Program-made: the position numbers and the translations under genes
Origin: Brevibacillus brevis
Lineage (GTDB): Bacteria; Bacillota; Bacilli; Brevibacillales; Brevibacillaceae
DNA: 64,000 bases
Assembly (NCBI RefSeq): GCF_900637055.1
Contig: NZ_LR134338.1
Location: forward strand, 6,659,501-6,723,500
Reading direction: 5' to 3'
The notes under the pieces: generated by a model
The model's database searches: none
The model's input: the letters and a program-made list of their open reading frames with translations, nothing else
What the model was told of the DNA's origin: nothing
In this document: positions 8,930-17,516 of the stretch, one piece after another
Layout of the letters: the number at the start of each line of letters is the position of its first letter
How positions within the stretch are numbered: the stretch's first letter is position 1

Positions 8930-9918
8930 CTTCCATTCACCTCCATCTGCAAATCGAGTTTCATTTCATGGTAACCAGGTCGTATCGTATGGCTGTCGCC
9001 GAAAACAGTAAACACCCCTTGAAGTTTCGTGATCTCCTCGTAGACTTCAATTTTCGTCCCAGCAATGACGTCATCGATCCCCAAGGAAGTAACGGAAGCC
9101 TGCTCTTTGACCCGGCTTAGATTCTGCAATTCTTGCTTAGCCACTTCAATTTTGTTTCCCCGGTCTTCATCTTGTATTTCTATCACCTTAACAAGATGGC
9201 CGTACCGTTTAGCGTTGGTAGTTTCAACTTCATCATGTAAAACAGAAATGTATTCACTGTCGCTCCCGACCACTCTTACAACTGTTCTCATTTCTGCAAT
9301 TGATCGTTTACGTTCCGCGTTTAATAGATTGCTTCCTTGCTGTACTTTCCACTGAATTGTTTGCCCTCGCTGTGTTCCCACATAAATCTTCCCTTGGTCA
9401 ATCCAGCACCAATACCGAACACCAGTAGAGCGAAACACTTGATTGAGGACGTCTACAACTGCATCCCATACACTCTTTCCGCGAATGACTTGTTTTTCCA
9501 CGGCAGGCATTGCTCCTATGCCCCCAACGGGAATGCCATGCTGCGCGAAAATGCGCTTTAGAAGCTGATCGGCAGCCTCACCTGTTGAAACCACAGCTAC
9601 ATCGTTATTGAGTAAATAAAAGCCGAAATCATATGCTACTGCGTTGATATCTCCTTTTGCTGTCCTTCCTAAGTCAACAATCATACCTGTGAAAAGTGAG
9701 CGTGGAGTGCCAGACATAAAAGAAATCAACTCGATCAGATCGCCTTCTTCTACATTCACATCAGGCCAAAAGCGATCCCGTCCATTGTTGGTTTTAACAG
9801 CCAGAGAACGCTTTGCTTCCTGACGACTTCCGGACCATGTTGCTTCTGAGAAGGGAAGGAGCAGCGCTTGCTTACCCGGCTTTTGAAATCGAACCTCATA
9901 ATGATATTTTGGCAGCAT
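8926..9918 (-). CDS. XkdQ/YqbQ-like baseplate hub protein (late control gene D type)
   Basis: About 330 residues, related to XkdQ/YqbQ and phage gpD/T4 gp27 hub proteins. Seen are the N-terminal barrel (YEVRF...FSEATWSGSRQEAKRSL), the DLIELIS..GTPRSLFTGMI strand set and the central helical SVWDAVVDVLNQVF. The ATG at 9918 is preferred because AAGGTGGGAG precedes it by a good spacing. An ATG at 9948 overlaps the upstream stop but has no ribosome site. It forms the central hub through which the tail tube is primed. Confidence 0.88.
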   Translation of the reverse strand: MLPKYHYEVRFQKPGKQALLLPFSEATWSGSRQEAKRSLAVKTNNGRDRFWPDVNVEEGDLIELISFMSGTPRSLFTGMIVDLGRTAKGDINAVAYDFGFYLLNNDVAVVSTGEAADQLLKRIFAQHGIPVGGIGAMPAVEKQVIRGKSVWDAVVDVLNQVFRSTGVRYWCWIDQGKIYVGTQRGQTIQWKVQQGSNLLNAERKRSIAEMRTVVRVVGSDSEYISVLHDEVETTNAKRYGHLVKVIEIQDEDRGNKIEVAKQELQNLSRVKEQASVTSLGIDDVIAGTKIEVYEEITKLQGVFTVFGDSHTIRPGYHEMKLDLQMEVNGR

Positions 9919-9944
9919 CAGTCTCCCACCTTTCCGCCCAAGAT

Positions 9945-10496
9945 TCATCGTGAATTATACTTGTCAACCAATGATTTTTTTTCTTCTTTTTTCTTGGTGG
10001 CTGACACCTTCGCTTTTCGTGTATCCGGTCGCTTCCCTTTACCCGTTGTTTGGAAAGGAATGCTCACTTCAGTACTCTCCATGGTCACGAACCGATACTC
10101 TTTCAGTGCCAACTTGAAATCTATGTCAAACCCGTCCCATTCATAAGAAAAATCACGTATGGTCACAGCAGCATTGATTTCACTACCTGTCACCGTAAAC
10201 CGAATGGGGTAGCCCGAATTTTTCCACCGTTTCAAAGTCTCCACGAATTCTTCGGGAGACGGAAAACCGTCGTATTCACAAAACCCCGGATCATATGTCT
10301 CAGGCCAAAACGTAGAAAAAGAATACTCTTCCAAGGTTGACTCCCCGATGATAGTCGCTTCCCCAATGGCAACCAGTTCAATATCGATGTAGCTATGCCC
10401 GATCTTTACAGCTATTTTTGGCGGAATGACAGGAAGACGAAGCTTTTCAACGTTATTGTTCCAGGCTAACCAGAACTCCAGATGCTTGAATTTCAT
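9945..10496 (-). CDS. XkdP-like tail hub adaptor, without a LysM domain
   Basis: A 183-residue protein starting at the ATG of MKFKHLEFWLAWNN, 8 bases behind GGAGG; a TTG 15 bases upstream overlaps the Shine-Dalgarno and is rejected. The N-terminal LAWNNNVEKLRLPVIPPK and the FSTFWPETYDPGFC motif match the XkdP/YqbP family. Those proteins usually end in a LysM module. Here the protein stops after a lysine-rich tail (ATKKKEEKKSLVDKY), so the LysM part is absent. It lies directly before the XkdQ gene. Confidence 0.82.
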   Translation of the reverse strand: MKFKHLEFWLAWNNNVEKLRLPVIPPKIAVKIGHSYIDIELVAIGEATIIGESTLEEYSFSTFWPETYDPGFCEYDGFPSPEEFVETLKRWKNSGYPIRFTVTGSEINAAVTIRDFSYEWDGFDIDFKLALKEYRFVTMESTEVSIPFQTTGKGKRPDTRKAKVSATKKKEEKKSLVDKYNSR

Positions 10497-10512
10497 CTCC
10501 CTTACCTCCAAT

Positions 10513-10546
10513 AAAAAAGACGCCCTACATTTTTGTAGAGCGCCTT
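10513..10546 (-). terminator. Rho-independent terminator after the 86-residue gene
   Basis: Read on the minus strand, a 9-bp stem (GGCGCTCTACA with TGTAGGGCG, one mismatch) is followed by TCTTTTTT. It sits between the stop of the small gene at 10552-10812 and the ribosome site of the XkdP-like gene, that is, inside the tail operon. Confidence 0.65.
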
Positions 10547-10551
10547 CCTAT

Positions 10552-10812
10552 TTACTTGAATTTAATTGCGGTACCGTAGGCAGTATGTAAGGCACCGTTT
10601 AAATTGTATCTGAAGCAGATAACTGCATCTGCTCCTTGTTCCTGAGCTTTATCACCAAGCATTTTTACAATGAAATCAACATCATGTGTTACTTTAGGTG
10701 ATGTAACTGTAACTGTCCCTAATGGTTCGTAATCCCTGTTAATTTTGTCGGAAGAGATTACCAAAATACTTGGTTCGTTATTCGATTCTTTTTTTCCACC
10801 AAAAAAACTCAT
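10552..10812 (-). CDS. Small YbjQ-like/unknown protein inserted in tail operon (possible moron)
   Basis: An 86-residue protein. The segment DYEPLGTVTVTS followed by a helix and EQGADAVICFRYN resembles the YbjQ/DUF74-type fold (K/E-x-GADAV-hhh-RY), but the match is weak. It has a strong GGGGAGG ribosome site and its own terminator, and it interrupts the conserved order tape measure to XkdP. That is typical of a moron, a cargo gene not needed for virion assembly. No function is claimed. Confidence 0.75.
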   Translation of the reverse strand: MSFFGGKKESNNEPSILVISSDKINRDYEPLGTVTVTSPKVTHDVDFIVKMLGDKAQEQGADAVICFRYNLNGALHTAYGTAIKFK

Positions 10813-10858
10813 GTGAGAATCCTCCCCATCGAAAAGCTATACGGGAATATTTTACCTT

Positions 10859-13201
10859 TTATTCAAGGACTATGGAACCTGTTCCAGATAAAACGTGTTT
10901 TACTTTCTCTGCAAGCATAATTGCAATTCGCTCACATAGGTTCTCTAACTCATCCTCAGTATTCTCTATTGTTGATTGCAAGGTCACTTGAATAGTGGGA
11001 TGAAAGTCAATATATAGAGAAGCTGGCTGCTCATTTGGCCTTGTGTATTGTGCCTGACTTCCGCTTGTTATAGAAGGTGTATAACTTGGAACTTGACTAA
11101 AAGTACCATCCAAAGCTGAAACTAATGAGTCACTTGACGCTTCAACACCCATTGCCATAGTCTCAGGAATAGCCATACCACTATCTGTAAGCCGAGAAAA
11201 AGGACCCAGCTCAGCATCAGAATGTGGTAAGAATTGATCAGCCCATTCTAATGCACTGGCAATAGCATTTGCTACTTCGTCCTTAACAGATAAGATCCCG
11301 TCAACGATTGTCAGTATGATTTTTTTGCCGCTATCAAACAAGCCACTTATCCACCCATCAAACCAGCCGTCGATCGTAGTAAAGGCGTTGAAAAAAGTTT
11401 CCTTTACTGTCTCCCAAGCCCCCGACCAATCACCTGTGAGGAACTGAATAAATGCTGTGAACAGACCTTTCCAGAATTCAAATTGCATTTTGAAATATGC
11501 TGTAATTCCATCCCAAACTGCTATCCCCGCATTTTTAACCCATTCCCAGCCTGCTACTAGATAAGCACTGACCATATCCCAATTTTCGTAGAGCCACCAG
11601 CCAATTGCTATTAAAGCTATTATCGCAGCTATTACAAGAAGAATGGGCCACAAAGCACTTATCGACGCTATGCCAAATCCAGCCATCGCACCTGACATTG
11701 CTGCAAAGCCTGCTGATACAGGCATCCATATTCCAGCCAAAAAGATTAATGGTCCCACCAATAAAGCTAGGGCAGCCATTACCATCAAAAATGAAACTGC
11801 CACCTTCGTGATGAACGGATGCTCTTTTGTAAATGCCCCAATTCCCTTTGCAATTTTCGCAAGAAGACCAACAATTGGTTTTGCCACTTCTAATACGGAG
11901 TCACCTATCGGATCAATTGCAAGCTTCATTTCGTTTGCCATCGCTTGCCATTCATTCGAAACTTGGCCAACTATTTCAGTTGTTTTTCCTGCAAAATCTT
12001 CAAGTGGACCAGCATTAAGCATGGACATTAAAGCCTTCCGTCCAACATCTTCATACTGAGTTCCAAAGACGTTTCCCAAGACGTCATCTTGTAGCTTCTG
12101 ATCCTTGATAGAAGCAATTCCTGCGGTGATTGTCATGATCGCATTTTCTGCTTCTTTTCCACCAGCTTTAATCTGATCGAGCATTTTGAACAGTTTATCC
12201 TCACCGAAAATACCTTCAAGAGCGCCCAAGGCTTTCTCATCCAGCGCTTTGTTCAATCGAATACCGAACGACTCTTTAAAAGCATCGCCAAGCTTGTCAA
12301 AATTGAGCGCCCCTTTTTCGGCTCCTGCAACGAACATACCCATCATTTTTTCAGCACTGATACCTGCTTCCGCGAATTGTGGTGAGTATTCCCAGATTGT
12401 ATCGAGTAAATCATCTGCCTTGTCACCCACTCGTTGGTAAGCTGCCGTTATCATGTCCAATCCTTTAATTGGGTCAGTAGCCCATTGCCCCTGCATCATA
12501 TCCAACGCTTTTGCAATGCTTGCTTGATCAAGATTACCGAAAGAAGCCTTTTCAAGTGCGAGAGCACCTTCAGCCACTTTCCCGATCTGTTCGTCTGTAC
12601 CTTCTAAAAGTTGGCGAAGCCTTCCATACGATTCAGCAGCTTCCAATGGCGTTTCTACCAGACCTGATGCGAAAACCCCTTTGGCGCTTTCTGACAAGCT
12701 CGACATTTCAGCGTCTGTAGCACCTACATTCGCCTGTAAAATGCCAAGAGCCTGATCCATGTCGTGCGCTGCCATAGCAGCCGTAGACAATCCTGCTGTA
12801 ACGACCGCGCCTCCTGCTGTTGCCAGTCCGCCAATTTCCTCAAGGTGTCCTGCTACGGCATCTACATGTTCAAGTGATGCTGCTGCTTCATCACCAGCTT
12901 TTGCAGCTTCACGGAGGGCTCTTTCCAGCCTTGAAGCCCCTTTACCATCAACAGCACCGGCTTCTTGATCTACATCAGAAAGTTCTCGGGACAGTCTTGT
13001 TGCTTGCTGGTAAGCGTCATCCAAGGCACGTTCCATTTCCCTGATCGCGCCGTCATCCATGTTTTCAATCGCATCCTCGACATCACTTGCAGCATCTTCC
13101 ACATCATCGAAAGCATCTAGGGTTTTGCCGAGCAAACGCAGGAGAGAAGTGAGTTGCCGACTTATCTTGTCTTCAAAGGCAAGAGTTGTTGTTGCTGCCA
13201 T
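10859..13201 (-). CDS. Phage tail tape measure protein
   Basis: A 780-residue protein whose length sets the tail length. The N-terminal 120 residues are strongly helical coiled coil. Residues about 120-450 form the TP901-type tape-measure domain (helical, GMFVAGAEKGALNFDKLGDAFK). A hydrophobic block of several membrane-type segments (FLMVMAALALLVGPLIF, ILLVIAAIIALIAIGWWLY) follows at about 480-560. The C-terminal part has the HSDAELGPFSRL motif common near the end of such proteins. It follows the tail chaperone pair as expected. Confidence 0.93.
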   Translation of the reverse strand: MAATTTLAFEDKISRQLTSLLRLLGKTLDAFDDVEDAASDVEDAIENMDDGAIREMERALDDAYQQATRLSRELSDVDQEAGAVDGKGASRLERALREAAKAGDEAAASLEHVDAVAGHLEEIGGLATAGGAVVTAGLSTAAMAAHDMDQALGILQANVGATDAEMSSLSESAKGVFASGLVETPLEAAESYGRLRQLLEGTDEQIGKVAEGALALEKASFGNLDQASIAKALDMMQGQWATDPIKGLDMITAAYQRVGDKADDLLDTIWEYSPQFAEAGISAEKMMGMFVAGAEKGALNFDKLGDAFKESFGIRLNKALDEKALGALEGIFGEDKLFKMLDQIKAGGKEAENAIMTITAGIASIKDQKLQDDVLGNVFGTQYEDVGRKALMSMLNAGPLEDFAGKTTEIVGQVSNEWQAMANEMKLAIDPIGDSVLEVAKPIVGLLAKIAKGIGAFTKEHPFITKVAVSFLMVMAALALLVGPLIFLAGIWMPVSAGFAAMSGAMAGFGIASISALWPILLVIAAIIALIAIGWWLYENWDMVSAYLVAGWEWVKNAGIAVWDGITAYFKMQFEFWKGLFTAFIQFLTGDWSGAWETVKETFFNAFTTIDGWFDGWISGLFDSGKKIILTIVDGILSVKDEVANAIASALEWADQFLPHSDAELGPFSRLTDSGMAIPETMAMGVEASSDSLVSALDGTFSQVPSYTPSITSGSQAQYTRPNEQPASLYIDFHPTIQVTLQSTIENTEDELENLCERIAIMLAEKVKHVLSGTGSIVLE

Positions 13202-13204
13202 TGG

Positions 13205-13387
13205 TTATCTCCTCCTCCCCTTTCCCCGCCGACCCTTTTGCCGTTCTAGTTTCTTTGCCTGCTCTGCTTTACGCTCCATTTCCATCGCTGTGGAAACCAA
13301 GACGAACTGTTTTTCGCGTTCTGATAGGCAAAGAATTTCTGTTGGCAGCTTGTTTTTTTCTTGCCAGATATAAGAAAAGAGAGCCAA
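13205..13387 (-). CDS. Second-frame part of tail assembly chaperone, reached by -1 frameshift
   Basis: A 60-codon frame with no ATG; its first possible start is TTG with no clear ribosome site. It lies in the -1 frame relative to the XkdN-like gene just upstream, and the frame is open back to an A AAA AAC slippery site. This matches the gpG/gpGT arrangement in which a minority of ribosomes make a longer chaperone. The predicted fusion is about 209 residues. The C-terminus is very basic (KKLERQKGRRGKGRRR). It probably recruits the tape measure protein encoded directly after it. Confidence 0.8.
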   Translation of the reverse strand: MALFSYIWQEKNKLPTEILCLSEREKQFVLVSTAMEMERKAEQAKKLERQKGRRGKGRRR

Positions 13388-13414
13388 CTCAGGACTCTCT
13401 TTTATGAGTTTTTT
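13375..13414 (-). promoter_or_regulatory. Programmed -1 ribosomal frameshift site with downstream stem-loop
   Basis: In the reading frame of the chaperone gene the codons are GTA AAA AAC TCA TAA, giving the slippery heptamer A AAA AAC at 13414-13408, two codons before the stop. Four bases after it starts a perfect 9-bp stem, AAAAGAGAG (13403-13395) with CTCTCTTTT (13383-13375). It is extended by a G-U and a C-G pair to 11 bp with a 7-base loop. Slipping back by one base leads directly into the downstream open frame. Confidence 0.85.
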
Positions 13415-13833
13415 ACCTCTTCCTCAGCCTCCTCGTCATCCGTGAAATCGCTGATCTTTGAGATGGCCTCATAAAGCGCATCAATTTCATTCGGGCTGAA
13501 AATGCAAGGGACTATATCAACAGCAGCAATCTTACCGAACTTCGCAAGCACTTGTTGAGAATCAATGCGAAAATCTGTACGGTCCGTATCGATACCTGCA
13601 ATAATGATCTCTGCTTTCAAACGCAAGTCATCAAACTCCACTTTCCGTTCTGCTTTACTCTTCTTACCGGAGACAGAAACTTTCAATGCTGCCTTTCTTG
13701 CCTTGAAATACACTTCACCGGAGACCGAACGGATCGGTAGCTTAACGCCTTTCTTCTTCCAAACCCATACGTCCTTTACGACTTCTTCTGTATTCATGCT
13801 CAAAAAGTCTTCCATCGTCAAAAACTGACTCAT
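13402..13833 (-). CDS. XkdN-like tail assembly chaperone, short form
   Basis: A 143-residue protein of the XkdN/tail assembly chaperone family (MSQFLTMEDFLSMNTEEVVKDVWVW, AGIDTDRTDFRIDSQQVLAKFG). It holds the tape measure protein during tail assembly. It ends in an acidic tail and the -1 frameshift signal, after which translation can continue into the 13205-13387 frame. It lies between the tube gene and the tape measure gene, the conserved position. Confidence 0.9.
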   Translation of the reverse strand: MSQFLTMEDFLSMNTEEVVKDVWVWKKKGVKLPIRSVSGEVYFKARKAALKVSVSGKKSKAERKVEFDDLRLKAEIIIAGIDTDRTDFRIDSQQVLAKFGKIAAVDIVPCIFSPNEIDALYEAISKISDFTDDEEAEEEVKNS

Positions 13834-13866
13834 TTGAGATTCCTCCTTGGAATAGCCCTGGTATTT

Positions 13867-14268
13867 TTAAATAAACTCGTAGTCGTCAACTGTACCTTCA
13901 AGCGTTGTATCCTCATCAAGTTCACCGTGACTCCATTTTGCTAATGACAGAGAGTCGGGACAAAAACCAGTCACTGCGACGCGATACTTGCCAGCAATTT
14001 TGTCGTCGAGTTCCCCAATGAAATTCACTTTCTTTTCGGGGTTTGCCGAGATTTCCATGATGAGCTGCTGGATATCCGATGTACGTTCAAACGTAGCTGT
14101 CATGCTAACAGATGATGCCAGCACACGATGTCTTTTCCGAAGCTTCCCAGCCCTCTTACTTTCACCCTTCTCAAATTCCTCAGAGAGCTCAAAGCCAATG
14201 CACTCGGGGAGTTCCCTTCCATTCTGGTCATAAAAATGCCCATGGGTACCGGAATACGTTTCTTTCAT
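13867..14268 (-). CDS. XkdM-like tail tube protein
   Basis: A 133-residue DUF2001/XkdM-type tail tube protein, the monomer of the inner tube of the contractile tail. Characteristic are the N-terminal SGTHGHFYDQNGRELPE segment, the EFEKGESKRAGKLRKRHRV strand-loop and the C-terminal LEGTVDDYEFI. It follows the sheath gene by 11 bases. Confidence 0.9.
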   Translation of the reverse strand: MKETYSGTHGHFYDQNGRELPECIGFELSEEFEKGESKRAGKLRKRHRVLASSVSMTATFERTSDIQQLIMEISANPEKKVNFIGELDDKIAGKYRVAVTGFCPDSLSLAKWSHGELDEDTTLEGTVDDYEFI

Positions 14269-14279
14269 GCTGTATCACC

Positions 14280-15695
14280 TCACTTTGATTTGTTGTAGAT
14301 ATAAATTTTTTCGAGAGCATCTTGATGGCGGAAGCCAGCAATGAAATGGCCCGCATTACGAGCTGGCGTGTAAATCGGGTCCTCCCCGTGATATTCGGGG
14401 TCTTCAATGAATTCGTAATCATTCGCGATTACTTCCAGCGTAGCAAGGGGTCTGAATACCTCTTGCTTCATCATCTGGCAAAAGGCAGCGCGGCGAGCAG
14501 GGCTGTTGCTGTTTGGCTGCTGACGAATCCACTCCTTTCCTGCTTCCTCTTCTGCATGGAGGATAGTGTGGAAGGTGTCAGCCACCCGAATCTTGCCGTA
14601 GTCTTTTGACTGATCAGGCCCCGGAATAGTCAGGGTATTTACAGGCTCCTGGATGATAACCTGCCGATTGTCCATGTTCAGCATGAGTACACCAGCTTGC
14701 ACCATTTCAATTAAATCCGTATCCGGGTCCCACTCATGTGTTAGGGATTCGAATGGAGTAATATATAATGCCATCGTGTAATTAAGCGGCAGGGAAGCCA
14801 TCAGGGATGCAATGTAAATGGCCACTTTTGAACTCGCATAGGTGTTGCCTTTCCAACGTGCTCCACTTCCTACATTGACAATAGCCATGTGGTTCACATC
14901 GGTAGATGCTTTCATGATGGTTTGCTTGTTTTTATCCCTTGTTTCATCGCCGCCGAAAACAAACTTGATGTAATTACCTAGCGCATTTTGCTGTTTAGTC
15001 CAGTCTTCTGCTGCCGCATTTAGGGCAGGATCAGCAATTCCAAGAGTAAATACACCGTACTTGCCTTTCTGAGTCGCAAGCGCATTTTGATATGCCGTGT
15101 ATTTTTTTGCCTCCACACTGGTTCCACTGTTACCTCCAGTCAGGTTTACACCCGCCGTTGCATCAGGAAGTGTATCAGCTATCTTTTTCAAGACAACAAA
15201 CTCACTATCACTGAAAGCCTGAACCAGATCATCCACCGTTTTCGCTGCCCGACTGTCCACCAGCTCCGCTCCCCGATAGATCAGCAACTCTGTTTTGGTA
15301 GCATCCAACAAGCTTGGCTGCACTACGACTTTCAAATTGTTGCCAGCCTCTCCTTTGAACTTGGCTTCCACAAGTAATACATCGGTTGCATTACTCTTCA
15401 AAGTCACACTTGCGACAGCCGCACTATCCCCCGCCACGCGGTACAGCAAGACCTCTGTTGGATAAGGATTAGCTGCCCAAATCAGATTAAATGCTTCTGT
15501 GACTCCGAAGATTTTCTCTGCGGAAACCTTGGATCGGACTGTTACAAATTCCCCGATCGGTCCCCAATCCGCGACGATTGGTAATGCCAATTTTCCGCGA
15601 TTACCAAGCTGGGTTTGCTCCTTAATAAAAGACTTTAGAAACGAATAGACACCGGATAAGACTTTATCTTCTCCCGGCTGATATTGTCCCGCCAT
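14280..15695 (-). CDS. XkdK-like contractile tail sheath protein
   Basis: A 471-residue tail sheath protein of the XkdK type. It starts MAGQYQPGEDKVLSGVYSFLK; GKLALPIVADWGPIG in the N-terminal domain and the C-terminal LEVIANDYEFIEDPEY with RHQDALEKIYIY are family signatures. It forms the contracting outer tube and is followed by the tube gene. It shows that the prophage has, or derives from, a myovirus-type tail. Confidence 0.94.
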   Translation of the reverse strand: MAGQYQPGEDKVLSGVYSFLKSFIKEQTQLGNRGKLALPIVADWGPIGEFVTVRSKVSAEKIFGVTEAFNLIWAANPYPTEVLLYRVAGDSAAVASVTLKSNATDVLLVEAKFKGEAGNNLKVVVQPSLLDATKTELLIYRGAELVDSRAAKTVDDLVQAFSDSEFVVLKKIADTLPDATAGVNLTGGNSGTSVEAKKYTAYQNALATQKGKYGVFTLGIADPALNAAAEDWTKQQNALGNYIKFVFGGDETRDKNKQTIMKASTDVNHMAIVNVGSGARWKGNTYASSKVAIYIASLMASLPLNYTMALYITPFESLTHEWDPDTDLIEMVQAGVLMLNMDNRQVIIQEPVNTLTIPGPDQSKDYGKIRVADTFHTILHAEEEAGKEWIRQQPNSNSPARRAAFCQMMKQEVFRPLATLEVIANDYEFIEDPEYHGEDPIYTPARNAGHFIAGFRHQDALEKIYIYNKSK

Positions 15696-15881
15696 TTAAT
15701 TCACCGTCCTTTCCTTGAATTTCTTCACGAATTCCTCTGCCTGATCGACAGTCATTTCGTCTGGTGCATCAAAAAAGGTAGCAATGGCTTCTGTTCGGTT
15801 TAACCCGAACTTCTGCTCTGCTACCTTCAAGATTTGTTCTTTTTTATAAGCTGGTTTATTTTGCTCCTGTTTGCGAGACAT
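15696..15881 (-). CDS. Small phage protein before the sheath gene
   Basis: A 61-residue protein, starting ATG behind AAAGGAGG. Residues 15-60 are helical (KKEQILKVAEQKFGLNRTEAIATFF) in a pattern typical of short proteins encoded just before sheath genes in PBSX/skin-like phages. It overlaps the upstream gene by 26 bases and abuts the sheath start. The role is unknown. Confidence 0.75.
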   Translation of the reverse strand: MSRKQEQNKPAYKKEQILKVAEQKFGLNRTEAIATFFDAPDEMTVDQAEEFVKKFKERTVN

Positions 15882-16338
15882 GAGGCTTGCCTCCTTTCCT
15901 CAACGATTCATCGTAACGTCTATGAATCACTTCTAACGGGTCGTAAACCACCGTAGTATATGGGATATAAACGGTGTATTTCAGTTCAAACGATCGGTCT
16001 AAGTTATCTGGCTTGCTCATGGTCAAACGACACTCTCGCAGATATCCCACTTGCTTCTTGTCCGGGCCGTAGAGAGGAAGAATCCAGCTCCGATCCGCAA
16101 GGTCTTGCCTGACAGCCAAAGATAACCTCGTAAGTTGCTCTATATCCTTTGCCATCAGAACAAAGTTCATTGTCCCTTTCTCTCGGTAGGCATCAGCACG
16201 CCGTGGTTCCAGAATACGAAATGGCTCTTCAACAAACCACATGGGCCGTTTAAAGTCCTTGGGTACAGAAAGGTTCTCTGTTTGGATTCCTGTCAAAGAA
16301 AATAGCCAGTGTCGTACAGACAGCACATCATCACCCAT
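15856..16338 (-). CDS. XkdJ/YqbJ-like tail completion protein
   Basis: A 160-residue protein between the gp10-like gene and the sheath gene. This is the place of XkdJ/YqbJ in PBSX and skin, proteins that probably close the tail end or head-tail interface. DVLSVRHWLFSLTGI at the N-terminus and FELKYTVYIPY near the end are the visible conserved parts. It overlaps both neighbours. Confidence 0.65.
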   Translation of the reverse strand: MGDDVLSVRHWLFSLTGIQTENLSVPKDFKRPMWFVEEPFRILEPRRADAYREKGTMNFVLMAKDIEQLTRLSLAVRQDLADRSWILPLYGPDKKQVGYLRECRLTMSKPDNLDRSFELKYTVYIPYTTVVYDPLEVIHRRYDESLRKGGKPHVSQTGAK

Positions 16339-16825
16339 CTGGAAACAGCCTCCTTGCTAAATCATCCAGCTCTTCTTTTACCAACTCGTCCATGATTGAC
16401 TCAACCTCTGCTGTCGATCTCGCAAGATAGTGAACACCAGGAACGCGCTTCCCTTTCAAGATCATGCCGTCTGGATGATCAGGGACATAAATGAATTTTT
16501 CTCGATCCCAGTACCCCGGCACAAATTGCCCTTTCCTCTGAGTGAACCCTTCTTCCACGTAACGCGCATATGACAGGTTGGTGCCTACCGTGATTTCAGC
16601 TCGAAGCCCACTTAGGACCAAATCAAATACATTTTCCTTGTGACCAATAACCAGAGAGGCACGAAGAATCCCGTCCCGTACTGGAACCCTATCTTGAGCT
16701 CCCCGTAACACCTGCATACCAGCCATACGGGCAACACGATCCATAGAAACCTGTACTTCACGTTTGTTATGCTTTTTCAAGCGTTTGTACATACGCTCCA
16801 GGTCTCTCTTATCTACCTTTGCCAT
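16331..16825 (-). CDS. HK97 gp10-like / XkdI-like head-tail joining protein
   Basis: A 164-residue protein with the HK97-gp10 family pattern: an N-terminal helix (DLERMYKRLKKHNKR), AQDRVPVRDGILRASL, TVGTNLSYARYVEEG and a C-terminal helix after HYLARSTAEVE. It forms part of the neck or tail terminator. The start overlaps the stop of the preceding gene by one base. Confidence 0.85.
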   Translation of the reverse strand: MAKVDKRDLERMYKRLKKHNKREVQVSMDRVARMAGMQVLRGAQDRVPVRDGILRASLVIGHKENVFDLVLSGLRAEITVGTNLSYARYVEEGFTQRKGQFVPGYWDREKFIYVPDHPDGMILKGKRVPGVHYLARSTAEVESIMDELVKEELDDLARRLFPDG

Positions 16826-17211
16826 TAGATTTCCGGTTCTTCTCCCGTGACAGGATCAATCATGGCAATCACTACTTCGTAATGATGTAAGCTTTCAGCG
16901 CCATAGACCGGATAAGGGAGACTGACTTCATACAGATTGCCTGCGAATTCAGGTTGCTCAATCTTGAGCCGCATACCTGCCTTCAAATCTGCATACAGGG
17001 TGTGCATGAGGAAGTCCTGCGGGGTCGCCTGTCGCCCTGTAATTTTCTGAATGCGACCGGGGGAACCAGACACCCTGCAAGGAACTTTCTGAACAACAGG
17101 AAGCCATTCTGAGCGTTCTTTTCCCCCAGTGAAAGGGTCGGGTTCCCCTCCGACATCCAGAAGGGTAAAAGAGTGGCACAGAAGCCGCTTATATTCGGTT
17201 AGATCATCCAC
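16825..17211 (-). CDS. XkdH-like head closure protein
   Basis: A 128-residue protein in the XkdH/YqbH position, the head-closure or head-tail joining family. A small beta-barrel pattern is seen: PCRVSGSPGRIQKITGRQAT, LKAGMRLKI and NLYEVSLPYPVYG. It overlaps the start region of the neighbour by 13 bases. Recognised mainly from order and size. Confidence 0.75.
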   Translation of the reverse strand: MDDLTEYKRLLCHSFTLLDVGGEPDPFTGGKERSEWLPVVQKVPCRVSGSPGRIQKITGRQATPQDFLMHTLYADLKAGMRLKIEQPEFAGNLYEVSLPYPVYGAESLHHYEVVIAMIDPVTGEEPEI

Positions 17212-17516
17212 AACTTCTGCCCCCTGCTCTTGCTATATTTTTTGAGGATACCTTCGACTTTAGGGTCATTGCTCACGTAGGAAAACGTCTCCTGATAATC
17301 TCCTTGCTTGGTACTGCTCAATCGTCGATCTTGGGCCATGTCTTTGACCACCATTGCAACGGCCAGTTTCAATTCTAGGGGGACAGGATCAGGTACAGTC
17401 ACCTGTCCCTCCACATATACATTCGCCCGTAGAATGACTGGATCAAGACGACTTAGCTCCCACGAAGCAAATTCAGCATAAAAACCGATCAGCTCACTAC
17501 TTGTCAGAATTGCCAT
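17199..17516 (-). CDS. YqbG-like head-tail connector
   Basis: A 105-residue mostly helical protein following the capsid and YqbF-like genes, as YqbG/DUF3199-type connectors do. The N-terminal MAILTSSELIGFYAEF and the later LELKLAVAMVVKDMAQDRR helix fit a gp6-type adaptor. It starts inside the end of the 57-residue gene with no strong ribosome site, so translation is probably coupled. Confidence 0.72.
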   Translation of the reverse strand: MAILTSSELIGFYAEFASWELSRLDPVILRANVYVEGQVTVPDPVPLELKLAVAMVVKDMAQDRRLSSTKQGDYQETFSYVSNDPKVEGILKKYSKSRGQKLWMI

